This document shows, piece by piece, positions 59,401-64,000 of a stretch of 64,000 nucleotides of DNA (the stretch's first letter is position 1; every line of letters starts with the position of its first letter). The notes beneath the pieces are model-generated. The model was given only the letters and a program-made list of their open reading frames with translations, did no database searches and was not told where the DNA came from. Origin of the DNA: Streptococcus suis (GTDB lineage Bacteria; Bacillota; Bacilli; Lactobacillales; Streptococcaceae); the NCBI RefSeq assembly GCF_019856455.1, contig NZ_CP082205.1, positions 1,736,001 through 1,800,000 on the forward strand. The letters run 5' to 3'. The position numbers and the translations under genes were made by a program.

Positions 59401-62400
59401 GTCAAAGTATTTGTAGCAGTCCCTGAGAAACCGAGGGTCCCAGTGTTTGAACGATTTCCTCTATTAGGGAATGGCTGAGGATTGGTTGGGGTCACTGTCC
59501 AAGCATTGTTATTATCACCATTTGTAATACCCAAAACCGCTGGTGTCCGTGACTCAGCATTGGCAAGTTCACCATCACGATTTATCTTAATACTGATAGA
59601 ATCTTTATCAATATTTCCATCCGTACCAAAGAGAGAGTTGTCACTGATTGGAACGCTGATGTTATACGATTGATCTTTAATCAAAACATGCTCCGTCTCA
59701 GCTACCGTCGGTGCAATGTCATCCTTCATATTGTACCTGAAGGTGAACTGATTAGAACGAGCATTGTCTACGTTTGCAACCGTGAATTTCAACTCAAGGT
59801 TTTCTGCACCTGTTTCTTTCAAGGTACCATTTGGATCAATGGTTGTGAAATAACCAATTGCTTTGTTTTCTTTTTGTTCTGGATAAGCTACAAACTTGAT
59901 ACCCACCATGGTCATCAAATTCTTAGACTCTTCTGTGAATTCCACACTAGCTGGACTCACTGCAGACTCATTATCGACTACAATCATCTCTACCAGACCA
60001 GTTGTGTTCTGACCATAATCTTCAGCAGTTGCTGTAGCTACTGTATCTGGAGTTGCTATCTTTTTACCAATGGTGCTGACACCATGGATTGGTACATCAC
60101 TGTAATTCGTTAGATTTGCACCACCTAATTCAGACGGTGGAGTTTGATCCACTACTCGTTCTGGTGCATGACCATCTAGGGCAATTCGGGCTGCCTGAAG
60201 TTTCCCTAGGGCTTCGTCAACTTCAGCCTGAGTTGCTGCTGGGTTAGCCTTGTCATGAACTTCTCTAGCCTTGGTAAGGGCTTGTTCATAGGCTTGTTTC
60301 TTGTCCTCGCTAGCATAGATATACTCTGCATTGGCTGAGTCTTTCACCTGACTAGAGCGATCAATCTCAGCCTTGAGGTTGGTCTTGTCTACATCCTTGG
60401 TGACTGGTTGAGTTGAGCCACCCAAGCCACGGATTGCATCGGTCAAGTCTGAGATCAATTGGCTAACTGGTACCGTTGGTAATTCTCCGCCTTTTGGCGT
60501 TACCTTCTTGGCAGCATCCAAGGCAGTATTAAAGGCATTTTGCTTAGCACTATCTGCTCTTGAATAATCACTTGACTGCTTGATTGTTTCTGCTTGCGCC
60601 TCCAAATCCTTCAAGTGCTTCATATCACCATCTAAGCTACGGGCGGTCGCTAATGTATCTGTCACACCTTCTTGAGATTTATCCGCTTCCAATCTTGCTA
60701 ACAAATCTTCTTTTTGTTTGTCATTGAGGTTGGTAAGTTTGTTGATTTCTTCCTTGGCTTTGACATAATCACTGTAAGCTCGGGCTTGATCTACCGCATT
60801 GGTAATCTCTGCTGGAGTTTGGGCGTTATCAACCGTTCGGATAAACTCATTTTTCTTGTCTTCTGGTAGACCAGAGATAGCATTGATATCACGTTTGGCC
60901 TGATCTTTCAGAACCTCCGCCTTGGCACTCTCTAGGATGGCTTCAATCCGTTCAGCTGGGGTTTTACCATCTGAGCTGATGTCATTACGGTTGATATTAT
61001 TGAGATTTTGGAGCAATTCATCCTTGTTGCTTGGGGCTGAATCCATATTATTAAGCTGATCCAGAGCGTTTTGTTTTAAGTTATCAAAGGATGCTTCTTC
61101 AATAATAGCTTTGATTTCCTCTGGTGTATTTGCGCTGTTGATTCGATCCAAGAAAGGACGTTTTTGATCATCATTTAATTTATTAAGACCGTTGATGGTT
61201 TCCTTGGCCTTATTCCTCATATTTGTTTTGTTGAGGTTCTTGGCTTCATCGAGTTTCTGCTCAATTGCAGTAGTAGCCGTCGCACTAGTGACGGCATTGA
61301 TTGCTTGGGTCTTCTCATCATTAGAAAGGTGAGGAAGGGCATTGATTTCCTTGATAGCCACTTCTTTTTTCTTATCTAAGGCATTCTTCTCATTACGTGC
61401 CTCGGCAATAATCGTTTCAATAGCCTGCTGGCTTTGAGCCTCATCGATTCTACGCTTCCATTCAGCAGATTTACCGTTGATGTTACCAATACTGTCGATG
61501 GTTTTCTTAGCTTCATCCTTAGTTGTCTTCAATGGATCTTCTTGGTAGAAAAGCATAGCTGGTGTCAAGAGACCGTAGACTTGCGTATTGACTCCATTAC
61601 GAGGTTTTATATTCACATTCTCGTATTCCTTAGTAGGTCCGCTGAGTTCAATCCCCTGAATACGCTTATTGTTGCTTCCTTCAACATATTTAATCTGAGC
61701 TGTTAGAAACTCTGCCTTCCAGTTTTGTGTACCATACAAACGTGCTCCATTATAGAATCCCCACGCATTACTCCAGCTTTGGAACGTTTTGTTCAAGCCG
61801 AGGAATGCTGTCATCTGTTCATTCCACTTATTAAGGTAAAGATCTGCATTCTCGATGTTAATCAAAGAGTCAACTGGTTTCTTAGCCGGCAGGTTTAATT
61901 GATGGTTTTCATTAGCTAAACCAACCATCTCATATCCTGCTATTCCTTGTCCCTTATTGACAAAAGCAGTCTGTACCGGCGAAGCTGTTGCTGTTCCACC
62001 TGTCGCATTATTAATTTTATAAACCAACTGGTTCATCGGGATAGTCTTTTGTGATCCATCCTTGAAGTAAAGGGTAGCATTGCCACCGATACCATCAGTT
62101 GATACCGTCACATTTGTAACCAGTGGATGTATACCATAGAAGAGGTCTGGGTTGGCATTTTCGATATTTTGCTTGATAGTATTCCGTGTCTGGCTACCTA
62201 GGTCTTCTAGTTTGGTCACCCCATGACGAGCAGATGGGTTAATGATGGACTTGTCTGCTAAAGTGCGGGTATCTGGCGTTGTTCCATACTGAGCCAAGAA
62301 GTTAGCATGACCATTAGCAATATCAACATTGACACCCAAGATAAAGTTCATCGGAGCGTTGCCATCTTTGACACGTGCTCGGAACTTGTAGACAAACTTA

Positions 62401-63170
62401 TCCGTTGACGCTGGATATCTATTGAGATAAAAAGTCCGTGATTTGTCTTTAAAATCACGATTCACAGTTTCACGAACATCTACACCATTGGTGTTGAAAT
62501 ACGAGAATAGGCGGGCCCAATCTTGGTTATTCCACTTATCTTCACTTTGCCAACCAATAGTATCCTTGACCGCATTGTCAGGGCCTGTAATTTTTTTGTA
62601 TGAGTCTCCTGACAGCAAGTCTGGTCTACCGGCGATGAAACGGGCATCTGCATAAGCTGGCCAAGTCCCCCACCAGGTTGTCCCAACAGATGGCTGAGTA
62701 TGCCACCATGTACTAAAGGTTGTTTTTTCTTTCAGTGCCTGATTTCCACCGGCATTGTAATAGATTTCCCTAGTAATAGACTCTGGTTCGTAGAGGGAAT
62801 CCGGAATATTAAAACCGATAAAACGGCGGTTAGTATAGTTGTCTCCGTCTTCGTTAAATGTCAAGGTAACATCAACATAGTGTACTACTTGTCCATTTTC
62901 AAAAACCTCTACAGGACTAGTGTCAATTTTAAAGTCTCCTGCACTTGATAAGGCTTTAGGGGAACCGTTACGAGCATAACGAATTTCCACACCCGGCTCA
63001 TAGTCAGTACCGGCATAGACTTGTTCAACACCATTTAACACCATTCCACTACCGATAACCAGTGAAACAACACCGATTGTCAACTTACGAATACCAAATC
63101 GACTGCGCTTTTCAAAGTTAAAAGCTTCTTGACGATTCAACTTATTTCGTTTAATTTTAAACAAATTCAT
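47457..63170 (-). CDS. Giant LPXTG-anchored multi-repeat surface protein
   Basis: 5237 residues, one uninterrupted frame, AGGAGG before ATG 63170. Order: YSIRK-like signal (FGIRKLTIGVVSLVIG, residues 25-40; cleavage near residue 53); a unique non-repeat head to about residue 545; six GA-like three-helix modules and two FIVAR-like modules (about 545-1005); a Rib/cadherin-like section to about 1900; some 20 Rib/alpha-like units of about 89 residues (to about 3676; core PVVPVTVTYPDGT, linker VPVVQKD); six 105-residue units of a calcium-type loop (DTDKDGFTDTEE) plus short Rib domain; five Ig-like units (DITFTPEG); two more calcium-loop/Rib units; LPATGE (residues 5203-5208), hydrophobic stretch and RKAKRE tail. 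Sortase A should anchor it to the wall. Likely adhesin or immune-binding protein; ligand unknown. A phase-variable leader precedes it. Confidence 0.93.
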   Translation of the reverse strand: MNLFKIKRNKLNRQEAFNFEKRSRFGIRKLTIGVVSLVIGSGMVLNGVEQVYAGTDYEPGVEIRYARNGSPKALSSAGDFKIDTSPVEVFENGQVVHYVDVTLTFNEDGDNYTNRRFIGFNIPDSLYEPESITREIYYNAGGNQALKEKTTFSTWWHTQPSVGTTWWGTWPAYADARFIAGRPDLLSGDSYKKITGPDNAVKDTIGWQSEDKWNNQDWARLFSYFNTNGVDVRETVNRDFKDKSRTFYLNRYPASTDKFVYKFRARVKDGNAPMNFILGVNVDIANGHANFLAQYGTTPDTRTLADKSIINPSARHGVTKLEDLGSQTRNTIKQNIENANPDLFYGIHPLVTNVTVSTDGIGGNATLYFKDGSQKTIPMNQLVYKINNATGGTATASPVQTAFVNKGQGIAGYEMVGLANENHQLNLPAKKPVDSLINIENADLYLNKWNEQMTAFLGLNKTFQSWSNAWGFYNGARLYGTQNWKAEFLTAQIKYVEGSNNKRIQGIELSGPTKEYENVNIKPRNGVNTQVYGLLTPAMLFYQEDPLKTTKDEAKKTIDSIGNINGKSAEWKRRIDEAQSQQAIETIIAEARNEKNALDKKKEVAIKEINALPHLSNDEKTQAINAVTSATATTAIEQKLDEAKNLNKTNMRNKAKETINGLNKLNDDQKRPFLDRINSANTPEEIKAIIEEASFDNLKQNALDQLNNMDSAPSNKDELLQNLNNINRNDISSDGKTPAERIEAILESAKAEVLKDQAKRDINAISGLPEDKKNEFIRTVDNAQTPAEITNAVDQARAYSDYVKAKEEINKLTNLNDKQKEDLLARLEADKSQEGVTDTLATARSLDGDMKHLKDLEAQAETIKQSSDYSRADSAKQNAFNTALDAAKKVTPKGGELPTVPVSQLISDLTDAIRGLGGSTQPVTKDVDKTNLKAEIDRSSQVKDSANAEYIYASEDKKQAYEQALTKAREVHDKANPAATQAEVDEALGKLQAARIALDGHAPERVVDQTPPSELGGANLTNYSDVPIHGVSTIGKKIATPDTVATATAEDYGQNTTGLVEMIVVDNESAVSPASVEFTEESKNLMTMVGIKFVAYPEQKENKAIGYFTTIDPNGTLKETGAENLELKFTVANVDNARSNQFTFRYNMKDDIAPTVAETEHVLIKDQSYNISVPISDNSLFGTDGNIDKDSISIKINRDGELANAESRTPAVLGITNGDNNNAWTVTPTNPQPFPNRGNRSNTGTLGFSGTATNTLTRTTYQLRVADSNKGHKMPENLSFANITFTVVAPLVVPEESAKVSVNNPSSLSPTEKAAIEQAVRTANPHIAAIDAVANGEQSKQVRIVVANNGQVTVTYPHGGKTDTLTAQQVSKTNQAPVAHVEEFGPKRWISVNEIPDNNRTDYNRPTVFVFANQSIPEGRASKTRQELEAGNMGFLKMTDPDGDTLREINIINIDGRSIGIKVSPNGTLSGTPSNVLNPGQGWVAMVKPVDQHGKQGAPVYFHFRSYTDKLVDSTQANPVAGTYGQPLTETAIFEKLTIDARSGDTSVPETFTVPDGSNSAEKAQYTRTITGYSSTNDGQGVTPVTNGVAGLPTQGTYFAEVTTTNIWGQTIKNYVKVVYQDTLAARTDLVAPEAVQVKGTTVAEDEKQTIIDALKAANPGKLPADTNYDVAPNGAVTVRYSDGSSEVVNVPLKSGFPTVTTQPHDLVVFKNTDMTTPVELGGFMDNESIKDVQIVSPDGRTPDEMGLTVGEKDKENNGKAALISGKTNSAVGKHTRKLRALDNLDQASAATNDFAVRIVDATVNQPETAISKVFGQALTPEDVRPKINFDVGTGQNNMIDFDVIIPTNTPTSGQNVEVSVTIRTKAHASAPDSFKQSFVSQEKTVTVRATWPTQAAHIEVAPPADTAPALIDSARPTTDADKTALINALKEANKTPEGTSKFPENTDFSVAEDGRVTITYPDRSSETVTVPFKQKDSAQHTPVVTETPINSAATAGTGLTEEERNAVKVAVTVPTYSGSGQPTVTVPADARVTDGTNGNTGKPVVVATVEYPDGSRENVEVPVRQRDTAKHDATVTNPDTPAAIKASHETGTQITEQDDKNVILAKVSVPTGSNGTPSLDQNPVVEERDGKQVVKVTVTYPDQTTDTVYVPVDQKDNETHNPTAPAESVKLDAPATANSTLSDADKQAVKNAVTVPANSGGEVSLAPDAKVELVNGNPVVKATVTYPDGTTDIVEVPVVQKDSTKYDATAKETPVPLDSPVTPGQTLSAEEREALKFGVNVPAGSNGEIHVPEKAAVKLVGDKPVVEAEVRYPDGTVDKVQVPVRQYDRAVYTPNLVNPKEVPISVEPTNDTQITSPDDATILANVDVPAATPDGTKPEVTKTIASPVKDGTGTNQGKKVVEVEITYPDKSKEKIEVPVKHADNQVHNPEAPTKPVQLDVAATTDTSLSDADKQAVKDAVTIPQGSGGVASLPEDAKVVDRNGTPVVPVTVTYPDGTTETVDVPVVQKDSTKHTPVLTEANSPVLTDTPAKANEPVQETDKAAIAAKVDKTTLPPGTETKVPDDSVVELENGKPVVPVLVSYPDGTSEIIKVPVDQKDDLTYNPEAPDKDNAVAITSPQTQGTEITDPTDKAAILDSVTVPAVDGGQVPQVTKEIASPVTEGPDGPYVTVKVSYPDGTSETVNVPVNQKDNETHNPTVPEKAVQVDAPAVQDGTLSEDDKKAIKDTVVIPEGSGGQASLPADAKVIDRNGTPVVPVTVTYPDNTTDTVYVPVVQKDSVKHTPSLTDADQPVLTDTPAKAETPVQDTDKAAIAAKVDLSKLPENTTAKVPDGAKVELDGDKPVVPVLVSYPDGTSEIIKVPVDQKDSETYTPTAPAAEAPVAITGSDAPDAPIAEADKPAILNSVTVPAVDGGQAPKVTKEITSPVKVVDGKAFVEVTVTYPDKTSEVIPVPVNQKDNEANTPTVTAPEKPAPISVPVAENTPVETDADKKLITDKVNVAGLPNPPQSVKVAEPAKVVLDQAGNPVVNVEVTYPDGTKDIVPVPVKQADNQTNTPSLKDPEVGKPAEVLVAIDPTPGVAINNPMDKEAIAAKVDLSKLPAGTTAEVADGAVVANDPLTNKPVVPVTVTYPDGTSETINVPVKQADNLAMDPSLKDTNPVPILTEATVGLTVSDKANLDAIVAKVDPKTGKAEVVNNTIVAGKEDGPHAGQPVVNVLVTYPDGTQDTIEVPVKQADNVVKEPSLTDQTPVPIQAAATTGTTVPADDKQAILAKVKVPEGANATIADDATVVREDGQPVVPVTVTYPDGTTDTISVPVKRADNSKYTPSQVTDPVQVDAATAPGTAITSQDDKDAIIAAVPVPKVAAGEKAPVVSLPENPRVEEVNGQPVVKAIVTYADGTTDTVDVPIVQKVSATKEPSLKEAEAGKPAQAVITENPTAGASITDPADQNVILDKVVVPEGGKASIADDAVVEMDGDQPVLPVTVTYTDGSKDIIKVPVKQADNVAKEPSLKSQTPVGVMDAPAVGAQVEEPADLEAIKNNVDTKGGTASIEDPTIVEGPNNQPAVAVKVTYPDGTADTILVPIKTADNVTYTPVLKSTDPVLVSVATDNGTAVPEADQAKILANVDVPALTADGDKPAVDLSIENPVVLQKNGQAGVEVTVTYQDGSKDKIFVPVDTDTDKDGFSNKEEEKAGTSATDPASTPAGQDSADRLNPGLTEPVEVKNPDKLTDAEKESVKKAVEDSNDLPEGTEVTVSDNGTVTVTYPDKSTDTIQPAETVKVAKDTDKDGFTDTEEATAGTSATDPSSTPAGQDSAGQLTPSLAEPVEVKNPDKLTDAEKESVKKAVEDSNDLPEGTEVTVSDNGTVTVTYPDKSTDTIQPAETVKVAKDTDKDGFTDTEEATAGTSATDPSSTPAGQDSADRLNPGLTEPVEVKNPDKLTDAEKESVKRAVEETNDLPAGTEVSVSDSGTVTVTYPDKSTDTIQPAETVKVAKDTDKDGFTDTEEATAGTDATNPASTPAGQDSAGQLTPSLAEPVEVKNPDKLTDAEKESVKKAVEDSNDLPEGTEVSVSDNGTVTVTYPDKSTDTIQPAETVKVAKDTDKDGFTDTEEEKAGTNATDPSSTPAGQDSAGQLTPGLTEPVEVKNPDKLTDAEKDAVKKAVEDSNDLPEGTEVTVSDNGTVTVTYPDKSTDTIQPAETVKVAKDTDKDGFTDTEEEKAGTNATDPSSTPAGQDSAGQLTPSLTEPVEVKNPDKLTDAEKEAVKKAVEDSNDLPEGTEVTVSDNGTVTVTYPDKSADTIQPTDTVKAAKPVSETPVAPSKPEVTATDSGAVVVTPPTDNVTNLDITFTPEGASQPVTVVVSKDENGIWTAPADSGLVINSDGTITIPAEKVADGTAVTVVAENGSISSPEVGSTVVPVPAVTPETPVAPSKPEVTATDSGAVVVTPPTDNVTNLDITFTPEGSSQPVTVVVSKDATGTWTAPADSGLVVNPDGTITIPAENVADGTAVTVVAENGSVSSPEVGSAVVPVPTPELPAIPAKPTSVTNADGSVTIVPPVENVTGLDITFTPEGATEPVTVTLGKDATGAWTAPADSGLVVNPDGTITIPADRLADGTEGQVGLVAKNGDLTSNDPAPQVPETPAKSSVETNENGSVTIVPPVENVTGIDITFTPEGASQPVTVVVSKDATGAWTAPADSGLVVNPDGTITIPADKVADGTAVSVVTKNGQVPSDEASATYVPAKPASTDTPVVEVPATPSLALDGSGNVLITPPAENATSLDITFTPAGSETPITVTANKDATGNWILPETSIAVVNPDGTISISTSEMEGGTAVSVVAKNEGVPSSQAATLLVQPKQTAEELAPTVKKPIAVEDASKLTDAEKKELEDVVRKDNVLPEGTEVSVADDGTVTVTYPDKSTDTILPTKTVMDAQNGKDTSHSLPAYDLTADEDKDGFTNEEELKQGSNVADAKSVPAGKSSAERLTPTNDLAVKVKDLTKLSDVEKETVETAIRKDKDLPEGTQIEVANDGSVTITYPDGSIGRLPADQTVLQVAHGEGVSHSLPAYDLTADEDKDGFTNEEELKQGSNVADAKSVPAGKSSAERLTPTNDLAVKVKDLTKLTDAEKKAVETAIRKNNTLPEGTQIEVANDGSVTITYPDGSVDQIVATKVVATDSTVSPDSGVSQSSGTTKVLPGSASSTRAAKKPLPATGENGSPILVLSGLALLAGVAMFRKAKREDEN
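48600..50250 (-). repeat. Five Ig-like repeat units
   Basis: Each unit of about 100 residues has VxPPxxNVTxLDITFTPEG, KDATGxWTAPADSGLVxNPDGTITIP and DGTAVTVVAxNG. Units 1 and 2 (from the N-terminal side) are nearly identical, unit 5 is most divergent. Limits are approximate. Confidence 0.8.
50250..52140 (-). repeat. Six 315-bp calcium-loop/Rib tandem units
   Basis: Exact 315-bp spacing (for example AGTGAAGCC at 50541 and 50856). Each codes DTDKDGFxDxEE, an EF-hand/TSP3-type calcium loop, TSATDPSSTPAGQDSA, and a short Rib domain ending TYPDKSTDTIQPAETVKVAK. Units differ by only a few bases, with mosaic variants (TSATDP, TDATNP, TNATDP), a sign of recent recombination. Confidence 0.92.
52140..57480 (-). 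repeat. About 20 Rib/alpha-like repeats
   Basis: Units average 89 residues with a conserved frame: PV.L...A..G..L..ADK.A....V.VP, then PVVPVTVTYPDGT and a VPV.QKD.....P linker. Unlike the 315-bp units they are diverged from one another, so this stalk is old. Counted by eye in the translation; a boundary error of one unit is possible. Confidence 0.85.
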
Positions 63171-63293
63171 TTCCTCCTATTTTTGGCATTGACGGAAAAG
63201 GAACTAGACTGTAGACAATTAAATCTAGAACTAGTTCAGTTCACACATCTTATAAGTATCCTCCTCTCTTTTCCAACTGAAGCAACGACAAAA

Positions 63294-63320
63294 GGCGGAA
63301 ACTTCTGTCCGAAGTCCGCC
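63294..63320 (-). terminator. Terminator-like hairpin in the leader of the giant gene
   Basis: On the minus strand GGCGGACTTC, loop, GAAGTTTCCGCC, then TTTTG; the stem is about 10 pairs with a two-base bulge. It lies between the upstream ORF and the giant gene (start 63170), so it could act as an attenuator. Confidence 0.6.
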
Positions 63321-63339
63321 ACAAAAAAACTATAGAAGA

Positions 63340-63438
<99 letters not shown>

Positions 63439-63475
63439 AAGAACTGTCAACTCCTTATATCAATGCACTACGCTT

Positions 63476-63504
63476 ATTTTACCATACATTTTAATTTTTT
63501 TCAA
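63476..63504 (-). promoter_or_regulatory. Promoter upstream of the repeat-containing leader
   Basis: TTGAAA (63499-63504), exactly 17 bp, TAAAAT (63476-63481) preceded by TGG. It would start a transcript about 13 bp before the AAGGAG of the upstream ORF. The rest of 63505-63691 shows nothing further. Confidence 0.6.
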
Positions 63505-63691
63505 ATATTTTTGCGATCGATTACAGAATCGCAGACAAAACTTTCGAGCAAGCGTATGTTTTATAGTAATTTGAATTAAGAGAAAGACGTTTTTGAGTTA
63601 TAGTATCAGTAACCCATTTCTAAAATAACTTTAGAGTTCTCAAATTGATAAACTCAGATGTGTACTGTTTCTAATTCCTATTCCTTATAGA

Positions 63692-63719
63692 AAAAAGATT
63701 GCCCTAAGACAATCTTTTT
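63692..63719. terminator. Terminator of the ribosomal L11-L1 operon
   Basis: AAAAAGATTG (63692-63701) and CAATCTTTTT (63710-63719) form a perfect stem 5 bp after the rplA stop; T runs occur on both strands. Confidence 0.88.
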
Positions 63720-63724
63720 ATTGA

Positions 63725-64000
63725 TTAAAGTGAGTTAGGATCAACTTTGATACCAACACCTTGTGTTGTTGTAATAGATACTGAAGTCATGTAAGTACCT
63801 TTAGCTGTAGCTGGTTTAGCTTTAGCCATTACATCGTGGAAAGCTTTGAAGTTTTCAACGAGTTTGTCAGCGTCAAATGATACTTTACCGATAAGAGCTT
63901 GTACAATACCTGCTTTGTCAGCACGGTAAGTGATTTTACCACCTTTAGACTCTTCAACTGCTTTAGCAACATCCATTGTTACTGTACCAGTTTTAGGGTT
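63725..64000 (-). CDS. rplA: 50S ribosomal protein L1, C-terminal part
   Basis: 92 codons from the right edge to the stop. [29 protein letters not shown] and the end [16 protein letters not shown] are L1. The start lies outside the window, so the gene is partial only because of the edge. It is the last gene of its operon here, with a hairpin terminator after it. Confidence 0.96.
   Translation of the reverse strand, partial: NPKTGTVTMDVAKAVEESKGGKITYRADKAGIVQALIGKVSFDADKLVENFKAFHDVMAKAKPATAKGTYMTSVSITTTQGVGIKVDPNSL

Overview
The window looks like a Streptococcus suis chromosome segment: low-GC Firmicute coding, strong AGGAG ribosome sites, YSIRK/LPXTG surface proteins, BOX-like intergenic repeats, and the orfZ-orfY-orfX-cpsABCDE order known from the 5' end of the S. 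suis capsule locus. The species call rests on synteny and family recognition, not on a search.

Layout. 1-4729 (minus strand) is the start of the capsule operon: cpsA (LCP ligase), cpsB/cpsC (chain-length adaptor and tyrosine kinase), cpsD (PHP phosphatase) and a cpsE that is a CapD/FlaA1-type sugar dehydratase running off the left edge. 4964-8716 holds yaaA (orfX, broken by a one-base homopolymer insertion), a MocR-type regulator (orfY), a DegV protein (orfZ) and a small TetR regulator. An IS4-family element (8721-10224) sits exactly in the loop of the terminator between tetR and proC. 10252-19875 is mostly housekeeping: proBAC, dinG, a metallo-hydrolase, lipoprotein peptidase PepO and phoH.

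20249-35723 carries two tandem giant M26 zinc metalloproteases (IgA1-protease/Zmp family), each with an N-terminal LPATG, a G5 array and an HEMTH site. 35874-41709 is a core block (yozE, DUF1801, panE-like, cvfB, frr, pyrH, YtgP flippase). 41957-43338 is a small operon with a consensus promoter, two tandem mosaic small proteins (possibly bacteriocin-immunity-like) and yghU.

43410-47274 is an insertion-sequence island: an IS110-family element (IS1111-like layout with a structured 3' noncoding region, a bridge/seek RNA candidate) next to an IS66 element with a frameshifted tnpC. 47457-63170 is one 5237-residue LPXTG surface protein built from GA/FIVAR helical modules, about 20 Rib/alpha-like repeats, six near-identical 315-bp calcium-loop/Rib units, five Ig-like units and a cell-wall anchor. 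Its leader is the most interesting part of the window: a 15-copy AGAC tetranucleotide repeat, lying inside a 32-codon upstream ORF with its own promoter and ribosome site, followed by a terminator-like hairpin, which together suggest phase-variable control. The window ends in the C-terminal part of rplA.

The three giant surface genes take up almost half of the window, so the region is dominated by host-interaction functions (capsule, proteases, adhesin) set between core genes and mobile DNA.
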